A DNA stretch of 11,463 nt from Chromatiaceae bacterium (GCA_012962365.1 DTXR01000649.1:1-11463), one strand, 5' to 3'. Shown: positions 1-7,307, counted from the stretch's first letter. Notes: generated by a model from the sequence alone, not told the origin. Numbers and translations: made by a program.

Positions 1-16
1 TCAGGAAATAATGCAC

Positions 17-505
17 TCAGGCTCCACAGCACTTCTTGTATTTCTTTCCGCTGCCGCAGGGACAGGGATCGTTGCGCCCGACCTTGGGCGCTTCCCGTTT
101 CACGGTTTCCGGCGTCGGCAGTTTGCCATCCACGTAATACCAGCGCCCCCCTTCCTTGCGGAACAGGCTGTGTTCATGATGCTGTTTGAGCAGGCCATCT
201 TCCTTGTAGGTTGCGATAAATTCCACCGAGCCCTCTTCGTCGTCTTCTCCGCCTCTGTTCGTGGAACGCACTTCCAGCCCCAACCACTCGGACTGTTCCG
301 CCCATTTGCGCGTGGCAGCTTCATCCCAGTCATGCCGGCTGCTCAGGTGCAGGCTTTCGCCGAGAAATGCGATCATATCCTTCTGATAAGCGGAGTATCT
401 GGCACGCATAAGTGCCTCAGCGGTTTTCGCCAGCTCCGTGCCGGACAATATGGGCTCACAGCAGGCTGCGTATTCGAGGCCGGAGCCGCAAGGACAGTTG
501 GACAT
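17..505 (-). CDS. ychJ: YchJ-family (UPF0225) SEC-C motif protein
   Basis: A 162-residue protein with a zinc-binding SEC-C motif at each end. The N-terminal one has C4-x-C6 and C15-C16 ([14 protein letters not shown]); the C-terminal one is the classic [18 protein letters not shown] at about 143-160. The region between them carries RARYSAY and the FIATYK...HEHSLF...WYYVDG segment typical of the NTF2-like middle domain of YchJ. Length and architecture match the Escherichia coli family member, so the gene looks intact. SEC-C modules in SecA and other proteins bind zinc and mediate protein or ribosome contacts; the specific role of YchJ is not established, so no reaction can be given. The ATG at 505 is preceded by AAGGAA about 11 bases upstream, a somewhat distant ribosome site. 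It lies 95 bp downstream of the redoxin-like gene on the same strand but has its own likely promoter, so it may be transcribed alone. Confidence 0.93.
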   Translation of the reverse strand: MSNCPCGSGLEYAACCEPILSGTELAKTAEALMRARYSAYQKDMIAFLGESLHLSSRHDWDEAATRKWAEQSEWLGLEVRSTNRGGEDDEEGSVEFIATYKEDGLLKQHHEHSLFRKEGGRWYYVDGKLPTPETVKREAPKVGRNDPCPCGSGKKYKKCCGA

Positions 506-543
506 GAACGACCGTTCCTTCTTCTTCAGGTTGCAAACTGCAG

Positions 544-572
544 ATTATAGCCTGAATTGCAGAATTCTACAG
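544..572 (-). promoter_or_regulatory. Candidate sigma70 promoter of ychJ
   Basis: Read on the minus strand there is a perfect TATAAT at 549-544. The hexamer 17 bp upstream (CTGTAG at 572-567) is a poor -35. Transcription would start near 537, giving a leader of roughly 30 nt. The spacer contains a short inverted repeat, GAATT-GCAG-AATTC on the plus strand at 554-567, which could be a regulator site or chance. Confidence 0.45.
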
Positions 573-600
573 ATGTTCGGGTTCACGTTCCCGGCCAGAA

Positions 601-1296
601 TCAGGACAGTGCAGAATCCGGTGAAACCGGTAGAAAGTCATCCTTTTTCGGGTCTGCATCAATGGCGCAGCCGGGGGCCATGGTGGCAGGTGTATGGATA
701 GACATGTTTTTCAGCCTGGCATCCAGGGCATTACGCAGATAATTGTGGGTCGGCGCATCCTGGGTGTAGCCAAAACCATATTGATCGTCGATTGCGCCAC
801 GATAAACCAGGTGATTTTCGCTATCGAGAACAAACACTTCACCCGTACTTTTCACATCGAGGGCACTGGCAATGGCAAAACTGCCCCGGCCTATTTTCAC
901 CGCTGGCGCACGCAGGTTTGCAGCATCCTTTTGCAGGCGATTCACATCGAGATGCTCATTCAAATAGATAAACGCAAAAGAAAATCCTTTGTTGGAATAA
1001 TTGTGTGCCATCTTGGAGATTCTCGGCCCGTAGCGCACAGATACCGGACAATCAGGATCCCTTACGACAATAACTGTCCCCATATCCCCGGTCAGTTTGT
1101 AAAGTGAAGTAGCCTGGCCGTAAAGCTGAAAAAAGGGCACATCTTCAATTTTCCTGCCGATACCTGCCTCTTCCGGCTCGACGGTCTCTACACCGGGCCA
1201 GCGCGTTGCTTTGGCAGGATCAAAGGGTTCCAGCGCTTCGGCGTTTGTCACCGGCACAAGGAGCGCTGCCAACAGGGTGATGATCATTGCTTTCAT
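601..1296 (-). CDS. Secreted single-cysteine redoxin / thioredoxin-fold protein
   Basis: A 231-residue protein if started at the ATG at 1296. That start gives a clean signal peptide: MKA, a hydrophobic stretch of about 13 residues, then a likely signal-peptidase site near NAEA (about 18-21). An upstream ATG (1323) and TTG (1341) in the same frame would add acidic residues (VVDD) before the hydrophobic core, so I prefer 1296, although its ribosome site is weak (GGAT about 10 bases upstream). The fold is suggested by GTVIVVRDPDCPVSVRYGP (Cys83 in a redoxin-type active-site loop), FAFIYLN, a segment ending GEVFVLDSENHLVYRGAIDDQYG (about 152-173) and a C-terminal YLRNALDARL...APGCAI. This is the pattern of redoxin domains that in other bacteria occur alone or joined to cytochrome c or copper monooxygenase domains. 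No CxxC is present, so it is not a classical disulfide exchanger. It lies 58 bp downstream of hrpA and may be co-transcribed. The exact substrate is unknown. Confidence 0.8.
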   Translation of the reverse strand: MKAMIITLLAALLVPVTNAEALEPFDPAKATRWPGVETVEPEEAGIGRKIEDVPFFQLYGQATSLYKLTGDMGTVIVVRDPDCPVSVRYGPRISKMAHNYSNKGFSFAFIYLNEHLDVNRLQKDAANLRAPAVKIGRGSFAIASALDVKSTGEVFVLDSENHLVYRGAIDDQYGFGYTQDAPTHNYLRNALDARLKNMSIHTPATMAPGCAIDADPKKDDFLPVSPDSALS

Positions 1297-1354
1297 GGTT
1301 TTGTCATCCACAACAGTTGTCATGTAGAGATAGACCGGCAACAGAAAGATTCCA

Positions 1355-4300
1355 TTACAAGCCCAGCTCCCGCCAGCACTTCCGGATACGTTTTATTGAC
1401 ACGGGATAGGCAGTCTTCAGTTCCTGTGCGAACAGCGATACGCGAAGCTCCTCCAGCATCCAGCGGATTTCTTCCAGCCGCAGATCTGTCACACCTTTTT
1501 CATTCGCCGCCTGCCAGCGCTGTAACCAGTCACCATGTACGGCCTGCAACTCGTTGAGACGCTGTTGATCACGCAAGGCACCCCCGCTACATAGCTTTTC
1601 CAAACGGCTATCCAATGCCTTCAGGTAACGCGGATAGCGCAAGAGTTGCTGCCAGGGGATCTGTTGCAGAAACCCCTGAAAGACCAGCCTGTCCAGCTGG
1701 CCCTGCATGTCCTGGGTGGATGCCAACCAGTTGATCTGGGTGATGCCGGAGAGGGTTTTTCTCACCTGCTGATAGCGTTGCAGTATTTCTCCTGCCAGCT
1801 TGCAAACCTCACCGGCATGAACCGGCATCTCCCCGCGATGGTGCTGTAGCCGCGCCTCGAAGCTTTGCGGATCACGTATATCCGGGCGACCCAACAGGAA
1901 GGTTCTGTCGATGATCAATGACAGCAGCTCGGATTCAAGATCCTGTTTCCCTTTGACTGAAACACTAAGCGGCGGCTGCACAGCCCTGGCGTACTGCAAT
2001 CGCATTTGCTGCAATCCCGGCAGTTGCTTGCGTAGCTGGCGAATGTCTTTGGGCATGGCCAGCATCAACAGGCGTCTCAGGCCCGCTCTATGTGCATTGC
2101 TGGCTTCAACCCCGGAACCCAACACGTCGATGGCAACACTGTCGCCTTCGTCCACCAGTGCAGGATACGCGGTGAGTTTGATGCCGTGATTGCTGGTTTC
2201 AACCTGTTCAGGCAGCTGGCCGAAATCCCAGCGGCTGATGCCTTTTCTGATCAGATCGTGCGTACCCGCTTCCTGTGTGTCCTTTTCTGCATCGTCCGCA
2301 TAGTGTTTTTGCAATTCCAGCAGATCACGACCCGTGGCCAGGGTCTTCCCCTCATGGTCGATTACCCGAACACGCATGCGCAAATAGTCTGGCAGTGCGC
2401 TGGTATGCCAGGCGTTTTCAGGCACATAGGTGCCGCCGGACAACTGCTTGAGCACCTGAGCGAGCGCCTGAACCAGGGGCGTGTCACCAACCTGTAGTTG
2501 CTGAAGCGCTCGGCGGGCATAGTCCGGCACTGGTACGAACTGCTTGCGCAGTGATTTGGGCAGCCCCTTGATCAGGGTGACCAGCTTCTCTTCCAGCAGT
2601 CCGGGCACCAGCCAGTCCAGCCGTCCTGGACTGATCTGCTTCAGTACGCTCGCAGGCACCACCAGGGTGACCCCATCGGCTTCATGGCCAGGCTCGAAAT
2701 GGTATTCCACCGGCAGATACATGCCGTTGATATCCAGTTCCCTGGGGAACTGGGCTTCGGCACTGGCATCCGTTTCTCTGGCCATGACATCTTCCAGCTC
2801 CATGTGCAGCAGACGGGGCTGCTTTTTGCTGGCCTTGCGCAGCCACTGCTCCAGTTGCGCCCTGCTGTAGATGCCTTCGGGAATGCGCTGGTCATAGAAG
2901 GCGTACATACGTTCCTCATCCACCAGCAGATCCAGCCGCCGGGTGCGGGCTTCCATGCCCTGTACGTATTCAATCAGTTCAAGGTTGTGCCGCCAGAAAG
3001 GCGCACGGCTGTGAAAGTCGCCCTGCACCAGCCCAAAGCGGATGAAGATCTCCCGCGACTGTTTTGGGTCGATGGGCCCGAAGTTGATACGGCGTCTGGG
3101 CACCAGCACCACACCAAACAGCGTGACCTTTTCATAGGCCCCCACTTGTCCACGCTTGGACTGCCAGTGTGGCTCAGAATAGCTGTGTTTGACCAAGTGC
3201 CCGGCCAGAGATTCTATCCACTCCGGCTGTACTCTCGCGCAAACTCTTGCGTACAACTTGGTCGTTTCCACCAACTCGGCAGCTACCAGCCATTTGGGAT
3301 TGTTGCCGAACAAAGCAGAACCGGGAAACAGGTGAAACTGGCTGTTGCGCGCACCCAGGTAGCCTTTGCCCTTGCCTGTTTGTTTGAATCCGATGTGGCT
3401 CAGCAGTCCGGACAGTATGGCGCGATGGATGGTTTCGTAGCCGGGGAATTCCTTGTTGTCCCTATACCCCATGTCGTGCATTTGGGCGCGCAGCTGACGG
3501 TGAATATCATGCCATTCCAGAATTCTCGTATAGGAGAGGAAATATTCCCGGCACAGGCGGCGGAACTTGCGCTGGGTCAGGTGGCGGCGTTTCTCCTCCA
3601 CGAATTTCCACAGTTCCAGAAAGCCCAGAAAGTCCGATTCTTCATTGATGAACAGGGCATGGGCTTCATCGGCCTGCTGGCGCTTGTCCATGGGGCGATC
3701 ACGCGGGTCCTGCACCGACAACGCCGCGGCGATCACCAGTACTTCCCGCAGGGCATGAGAATGCGCTGCCTCCAGCAACATACGTGCGATGCGCGGGTCC
3801 ACCGGCAGGCGCGCCAACTTGAGTCCCAGCCTGGTGATCTTGCCCAGGCCATCCACTGCGCCGATTTCCTCCAGCACCCGGTAGCCATCCTTTATCTGGC
3901 GGCTGTCCGGTGGGTCAATGAATGGAAAGCGCTCGATATCCCCGAATCCCAGCATTTTCATCTGCAGGATCACCGAGGCCAGGTTGGTGCGCTGGATCTC
4001 CGGCTGGGTGAACTCCGGCCGGGACAGGTAGTCTTCTTCGGAATACAGGCGTATGCAGATGCCTTCCGCCACCCGCCCGCAGCGCCCCTTGCGCTGATCG
4101 GCGCTGGCTCGGGATATCCGCTCGATGGGCAGACGCTGAATCTTGCTGCGGTGGCTGTAGCGGCTGATGCGGGCAAACCCCGTATCGATGACATGGCGAA
4201 TGCCGGGCACGGTCAGAGAAGTCTCTGCCACATTGGTCGCCAACACGATACGCCGTTGTCCAGAGGGCTTGAAGATGCGTCCCTGGTCTGCCGGGCTGAG

Positions 4301-5278
4301 GCGTGCATACAAAGGCAGTACTTCGGTCACCTGCAGGCGATGGCGGTGCAGATGCTCGGCGGTTTCGCGTATTTCCCGCTCACCCGACAGAAAGACCAGG
4401 ATATCCCCCCGGTCTTCTTTCGACAGTTCGTCAACGGCGTCCAGTATTGCTTGCTGGGTGGCATCGCCTCGCTCGCCACCATCTTCATCGGCTTCGGGCG
4501 GTGCATAACGCACTTCCACGGGATAAATGCGCCCGGATACCTCGATTACCGGCGCATCGTCGAAGTGTTTCGAAAATTTCTGCGGGTCGATGGTGGCCGA
4601 AGTGACGATCAGCTTGAGATCCCGGCGCTTTCGCAACAACTGCTTGAGATAGCCCAGCAGAAAATCGATGTTCAGACTGCGCTCATGAGCCTCGTCGAGG
4701 ATGATGGTGTCGTATTCGTTGAGGAATTTGTCCTGCTGAATTTCCGCCAGCAACATGCCATCGGTCAGCAGCTTGATATGAGTGGCCGGGCTGACTCGGT
4801 CATGAAAACGCACCTTGTAACCTACCGCCGTGCCCAGTTCACAACCCAGTTCCGAGGAAATGCGGCTGGCCAGGCTGCGGGCGGCGATACGCCGGGGCTG
4901 GGTATGAGCGATGCGGCCAAACACGCCCTGCCCCACGTCCAGGCAGATCTTGGGCAGCTGCGTGGATTTGCCAGAACCCGTCTCGCCACAGAGTATGAAC
5001 ACCTGGTGGTTGTTGATCAGTTCGCAGATTTCATCCAGCCGGACGGTAATCGGCAGCTCGGGCGGGTATTCCGGTATCGGCAACGCCTGCCTGCGGTCCT
5101 GTGCCCCGGCGATGGACTTGCGAACACGCTGCTCCACATCTTCCAGCACCGCGGGGTCGACAGGCCTGCCCTGCTGTATCTGCCGGGACAGATTTTGCAA
5201 CTGACGGCGCAGCCGATGCCGGTCTTTGAGAAGACACTGGTCGATCTGCTTTTTCAGGTTGTTGACAGCGGCTGGCAC
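1355..5278 (-). CDS. hrpA: ATP-dependent RNA helicase HrpA (DEAH box)
   Basis: A 1307-residue DEAH-box RNA helicase, close to the roughly 1300 residues of the E. coli protein. In order: Walker A GETGSGKST (98-106), motif Ia TQPRRIAAR (126-134), TDGML (172-176), DEAH (195-198), SAT (227-229), FLSGEREI (296-303), TNVAETSLTVPG (348-359) and motif VI QRKGRCGR (395-402). The ratchet/HA2 and OB-fold regions follow, then a long C-terminal half (DUF3418 region) characteristic of bacterial HrpA. HrpA is a cytoplasmic 3'-to-5' helicase implicated in mRNA processing and, in E. coli, in resolving collided ribosomes; that role is family knowledge, not visible here. The start is GTG at 5278, with GGAA about 13 bases upstream; no better start aligns with the family N-terminus. 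The gene is divergent from dacB across 68 bp. An 888-residue open frame on the opposite strand is a shadow. Confidence 0.98.
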   Translation of the reverse strand: MPAAVNNLKKQIDQCLLKDRHRLRRQLQNLSRQIQQGRPVDPAVLEDVEQRVRKSIAGAQDRRQALPIPEYPPELPITVRLDEICELINNHQVFILCGETGSGKSTQLPKICLDVGQGVFGRIAHTQPRRIAARSLASRISSELGCELGTAVGYKVRFHDRVSPATHIKLLTDGMLLAEIQQDKFLNEYDTIILDEAHERSLNIDFLLGYLKQLLRKRRDLKLIVTSATIDPQKFSKHFDDAPVIEVSGRIYPVEVRYAPPEADEDGGERGDATQQAILDAVDELSKEDRGDILVFLSGEREIRETAEHLHRHRLQVTEVLPLYARLSPADQGRIFKPSGQRRIVLATNVAETSLTVPGIRHVIDTGFARISRYSHRSKIQRLPIERISRASADQRKGRCGRVAEGICIRLYSEEDYLSRPEFTQPEIQRTNLASVILQMKMLGFGDIERFPFIDPPDSRQIKDGYRVLEEIGAVDGLGKITRLGLKLARLPVDPRIARMLLEAAHSHALREVLVIAAALSVQDPRDRPMDKRQQADEAHALFINEESDFLGFLELWKFVEEKRRHLTQRKFRRLCREYFLSYTRILEWHDIHRQLRAQMHDMGYRDNKEFPGYETIHRAILSGLLSHIGFKQTGKGKGYLGARNSQFHLFPGSALFGNNPKWLVAAELVETTKLYARVCARVQPEWIESLAGHLVKHSYSEPHWQSKRGQVGAYEKVTLFGVVLVPRRRINFGPIDPKQSREIFIRFGLVQGDFHSRAPFWRHNLELIEYVQGMEARTRRLDLLVDEERMYAFYDQRIPEGIYSRAQLEQWLRKASKKQPRLLHMELEDVMARETDASAEAQFPRELDINGMYLPVEYHFEPGHEADGVTLVVPASVLKQISPGRLDWLVPGLLEEKLVTLIKGLPKSLRKQFVPVPDYARRALQQLQVGDTPLVQALAQVLKQLSGGTYVPENAWHTSALPDYLRMRVRVIDHEGKTLATGRDLLELQKHYADDAEKDTQEAGTHDLIRKGISRWDFGQLPEQVETSNHGIKLTAYPALVDEGDSVAIDVLGSGVEASNAHRAGLRRLLMLAMPKDIRQLRKQLPGLQQMRLQYARAVQPPLSVSVKGKQDLESELLSLIIDRTFLLGRPDIRDPQSFEARLQHHRGEMPVHAGEVCKLAGEILQRYQQVRKTLSGITQINWLASTQDMQGQLDRLVFQGFLQQIPWQQLLRYPRYLKALDSRLEKLCSGGALRDQQRLNELQAVHGDWLQRWQAANEKGVTDLRLEEIRWMLEELRVSLFAQELKTAYPVSIKRIRKCWRELGL

Positions 5279-5304
5279 TTGATCAGAGATTCCGATGGAA
5301 AAGT

Positions 5305-5326
5305 GGGTGGATTCTACCCTGAATCC
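5305..5326. repeat. Overlapping inverted repeats in the hrpA-dacB divergent region
   Basis: GGATTC (5309-5314) and GAATCC (5321-5326) form a perfect 6-bp inverted repeat with a 6-base spacer. Overlapping it is an imperfect 15-bp palindrome, GGGTGGATTCTACCC (5305-5319), with 6 of 7 pairs matching. The position covers the -35 region of dacB and the possible -10 of hrpA, so it could be an operator; it could also be chance. Confidence 0.35.
5311..5316 (-). promoter_or_regulatory. Possible -10 element of hrpA
   Basis: On the minus strand TAGAAT (5/6 match to TATAAT) lies 32 bp upstream of the hrpA GTG, giving a leader of about 25 nt. No recognisable -35 sits 16-18 bp upstream, so this is a weak call. 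It lies inside the inverted repeats at 5305-5326. Confidence 0.25.
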
Positions 5327-5330
5327 GGCC

Positions 5331-5339
5331 TGCTATACT
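5331..5339 (+). promoter_or_regulatory. Extended -10 promoter of dacB
   Basis: TGCTATACT is a strong extended -10 (TGn followed by TATACT, 5/6 match). No -35 hexamer is evident at the right spacing, as is usual for extended -10 promoters. Transcription would begin at about 5346-5347, that is at the dacB ATG itself, implying a leaderless or nearly leaderless mRNA. Confidence 0.5.
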
Positions 5340-5346
5340 CTCCCGG

Positions 5347-6546
5347 ATGAAACCCGGGCGACTGAAATCCGTACTGCTGGCTATCCTGCTCGCAACATCG
5401 ACGGCGTGTGCAGGTGCACGGGGTGCTCTGGAGCAGATCATGGACATGCCGGCCGCCAGCCTGCTGCTGGAGGACAGCGGCAAAGTCCTCGTTGCTCACA
5501 ACCCCGACACGGGCCGCATCCCCGCTTCCACCCTGAAAATACTTACCGCCTGGCTGGCCATCAGGCACTGGGGGTTGGATCACCATTTCAGCACAGACTT
5601 CTACCTGGATGACCAACAAACCCTGTGGGTAAAAGGCTATGGCGACCCCATGCTGGTATCTGAAGAAATCGAGACTATCGCCGGCAGACTCCGCCAAACC
5701 GGTTTGCACAGCGTCAACGGCATACGGGTAGACAGCAGCTATTTTGCAGACAGGCTGAATGTCGACGGGCGCTCGCAAAGCAATAATCCCTATGATGCCC
5801 CGGTAGCGGCTCTGGCGGCCAATTTCAATACCCTATATATAAGGAAGACGGCCAACGGATTGTCCTCCGCAGAACCCCAAACCCCGTTGACAGCAGTGGC
5901 GAGGCGTGTCGCCAAAAAACTGAACAACGGGAAGCAGCGGGTCAATATCAAAAATGCCCGGCTAAGCGCACGCTACTTTGGTGAATTGTTACGTGCCAAG
6001 CTGCGAACGCAGGGTATAGTGGTGAATGGCGACATCAGCAATCAGGCCGTTCCCGACCATCTGGCACCGTATTATCATCATAGGAACACCCGCTCGCTGG
6101 GGGATGTGCTGCGTGCCATGTTGCGCTATTCCACCAACTTCATCGCCAACCAGCTATTTCTCATGCTGGGTGCAGAAGCCAATGGGGCGCCTGCTGACCT
6201 TAGCAAGGCGCAGGCGTATGCTCTTAAACAGATAGAGGCGGACTTTCGCTGGACACACTTCAGCATGGTTGAAGGCTCGGGCCTGTCGAGGGCAAACCGC
6301 ATCAGTGCCCGGCAGATGACCGAACTGCTGGAGCGCTTCCGACCCTACAAAGCCCTGTTGCCGTCTGCGGAGCCCGGCATTCTGGCCAAGACCGGCACGC
6401 TCACGGGCATCAGCTGCTATGCCGGATATATCGAAAACCGGCCCTTTGCCCTGTTCATCAATCAGCCAGTGCCCTATGGCCTGCGCAGGCAGGCAACAGA
6501 GGAATTGCGCCGGATGGCCGGTGGCGGCTCAGCACCAGTCCGGTAG
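5347..6546 (+). CDS. dacB: D-Ala-D-Ala carboxypeptidase/endopeptidase, PBP4 (S13) type
   Basis: A 399-residue penicillin-binding protein of peptidase family S13. All three active-site motifs are present: SxxK as S61-T-L-K64 (PASTLK), SxN as S262-T-N264 (RYSTNFIANQL) and KTG at 348-350 (GILAKTGTLTG). These enzymes act in the periplasm, trimming the terminal D-Ala of murein stem peptides or cleaving cross-links. The N-terminus has a signal sequence (hydrophobic 8-20); Cys21 after TSTA resembles a lipobox but lacks the usual leucine at -3, so lipoprotein status is doubtful. The protein is about 75 residues shorter than E. coli PBP4. The SxxK-to-SxN distance is about 200 residues against roughly 245 there, so part of the domain inserted between these motifs is probably missing. 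No Shine-Dalgarno sequence precedes the ATG. The 3' end overlaps the opposing DsbA-like gene by 18 bp. Confidence 0.94.
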   Translation: MKPGRLKSVLLAILLATSTACAGARGALEQIMDMPAASLLLEDSGKVLVAHNPDTGRIPASTLKILTAWLAIRHWGLDHHFSTDFYLDDQQTLWVKGYGDPMLVSEEIETIAGRLRQTGLHSVNGIRVDSSYFADRLNVDGRSQSNNPYDAPVAALAANFNTLYIRKTANGLSSAEPQTPLTAVARRVAKKLNNGKQRVNIKNARLSARYFGELLRAKLRTQGIVVNGDISNQAVPDHLAPYYHHRNTRSLGDVLRAMLRYSTNFIANQLFLMLGAEANGAPADLSKAQAYALKQIEADFRWTHFSMVEGSGLSRANRISARQMTELLERFRPYKALLPSAEPGILAKTGTLTGISCYAGYIENRPFALFINQPVPYGLRRQATEELRRMAGGGSAPVR

Positions 6547-7218
6547 ATCCACCTCCCGTTCCAGCAGCTCTTGGATATTTGCAGCAATGGCCCGGTAACC
6601 CACGTTGCCATACAGGCGTTGACGGCCTTCGTTCATGATCCATGTCGGGCTGCCCTCGATCATGCGGTTGCGATGCTCGTCCATGTCCAGTGCCAGGGCC
6701 GCATAGGCATTGCCGTTACCGATCTCTCCATCCACCTTGTCCAGCGGAATGTCCAGCGCTTCGAGATGTTGATGTAATACGTCTTCAGCCGCAATATTCT
6801 GCACCTCGCTGAAAAATGCCAAGCGCAGCTGCCACACCAGTTCCTCGAACAGACTGCGCGATGCGTTTGTCATCGGGGGTAGCTCCCCCTGTCCTTCGAG
6901 CAGTTGAACCGCCTTTAGCGTCAGATGCACGGGCATGGAAGATGCGGGAATATTGCGCGTCCATATTTCGGGGTGGATATCCACATGGGGGAAATGTTGC
7001 CGCAATCCCAGAACATGGGCCGAATAGCCTTGGTATCCGCCGTCTTCATATCCCTGAGCAATCCGCACTTCGTTATTGCCGAACAAGGTGATGAAGTGGT
7101 GCCTGATCTCGATCCTGTCACCAAACTCCTGTGACAGTTCATCCAGCTTGATCTGGGCGAAATAGGCCCAGACACACAGCATGTCTGTGTAATAGTCCAC
7201 AACCAGTTTGTCCGGCAT
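6529..7218 (-). CDS. DsbA-family thioredoxin-fold protein with CxxA active site
   Basis: A 229-residue protein of the DsbA/FrnE/2-hydroxychromene-2-carboxylate isomerase superfamily. The first strand and active-site helix read VVDYYTDMLCVWAYFAQIKLDEL: Cys15 is where FrnE-type proteins have CPWC, but the second cysteine is replaced by Ala18. The cis-proline loop is clear (EGSPTWIMNEGRQRLYGNVGYR, Pro191), and a helical insertion lies between the two. No signal peptide is seen, so it is probably cytoplasmic. With one active-site cysteine it may act through glutathione or a mixed disulfide, or as an isomerase; the substrate is unknown. The other cysteine is the very last residue (DWC). The start at 7218 is chosen because a purine-rich GGGGAAAGGGG stands directly upstream; an in-frame TTG at 7251 is less likely. 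It is transcribed away from lemA, and its 3' end overlaps dacB. Confidence 0.86.
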   Translation of the reverse strand: MPDKLVVDYYTDMLCVWAYFAQIKLDELSQEFGDRIEIRHHFITLFGNNEVRIAQGYEDGGYQGYSAHVLGLRQHFPHVDIHPEIWTRNIPASSMPVHLTLKAVQLLEGQGELPPMTNASRSLFEELVWQLRLAFFSEVQNIAAEDVLHQHLEALDIPLDKVDGEIGNGNAYAALALDMDEHRNRMIEGSPTWIMNEGRQRLYGNVGYRAIAANIQELLEREVDLPDWC

Positions 7219-7229
7219 CCCCTTTCCCC
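7219..7229 (-). promoter_or_regulatory. Ribosome binding site deciding the DsbA-like start
   Basis: GGGGAAAGGGG on the minus strand lies immediately before the ATG at 7218. The upstream GGGG part has usable spacing of about 7 bases. It supports this ATG over the in-frame TTG at 7251. Confidence 0.55.
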
Positions 7230-7258
7230 GATTATTTGCAGTGATTTTCAAAGTTTAC

Positions 7259-7274
7259 ATGCTAATATTGGCAT
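7259..7274. promoter_or_regulatory. 16-bp near-perfect palindrome, possible shared operator
   Basis: ATGCTAATATTGGCAT is symmetric except for one pair (T/G at positions 5 and 12). It lies between the divergent DsbA-like and lemA genes, covers the lemA extended -10 and fills the spacer of the opposing promoter. A dimeric repressor bound here would block both. No regulator gene is adjacent, so the protein is unknown. Confidence 0.45.
7260..7268 (+). promoter_or_regulatory. Extended -10 promoter of lemA
   Basis: TGCTAATAT is an extended -10 (TGn plus TAATAT). No convincing -35 lies 17 bp upstream. The predicted start near 7275 gives a leader of about 33 nt that contains the strong Shine-Dalgarno sequence. 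Confidence 0.45.
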
Positions 7275-7296
7275 CGTCAGCACATCTCTAATCAAT

Positions 7297-7303
7297 GGAG
7301 GAG
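7297..7303 (+). promoter_or_regulatory. Strong Shine-Dalgarno sequence of lemA
   Basis: GGAGGAG with four bases before the ATG at 7308. It is the best ribosome site in the window and suggests LemA is made in larger amounts than the downstream proteins, whose starts lack such a site. Confidence 0.85.
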
Positions 7304-7307
7304 AAAC

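Larger units (their letters stand above)
7252..7280 (-). promoter_or_regulatory. Candidate sigma70 promoter of the DsbA-like gene
   Basis: On the minus strand CTGACG (7280-7275, 4/6 match to TTGACA) and TAAACT (7257-7252, 4/6) are separated by exactly 17 bp. Transcription would start near 7245, leaving a leader of about 27 nt. If correct, this initiation site lies upstream of the ATG at 7218 and also just downstream of the in-frame TTG at 7251, which would exclude that TTG as the start. The spacer contains the palindrome at 7259-7274. Confidence 0.45.

Noticed and set aside
506..517. GAACG-GT-CGTTC inverted repeat between the ychJ ribosome site and its ATG
   Set aside because: The loop is too small for a stable full stem and the arms are only five bases, so a regulatory hairpin is not supported.
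11..550. A 179-codon plus-strand frame opposite ychJ
   Set aside because: The minus-strand protein has two full SEC-C motifs and family-typical length, so the plus-strand frame is a shadow.
575..592. Possible terminator hairpin after the redoxin-like gene (CGGG...CCCG)
   Set aside because: The stem is only four base pairs with an eight-base loop and no T-tract follows on the minus strand.
1310..1320. Perfect 11-bp palindrome ACAACAGTTGT upstream of the redoxin-like gene
   Set aside because: It is short, no convincing promoter lies next to it, and one of this length is expected by chance in a window this size.
2684..5350. An 888-codon open frame on the plus strand, antisense to hrpA
   Set aside because: It lies almost wholly opposite a strongly recognised helicase gene. 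Its translation shows no domain and reads like a low-information mirror of hrpA codons. Long antisense frames are common in GC-rich genes.
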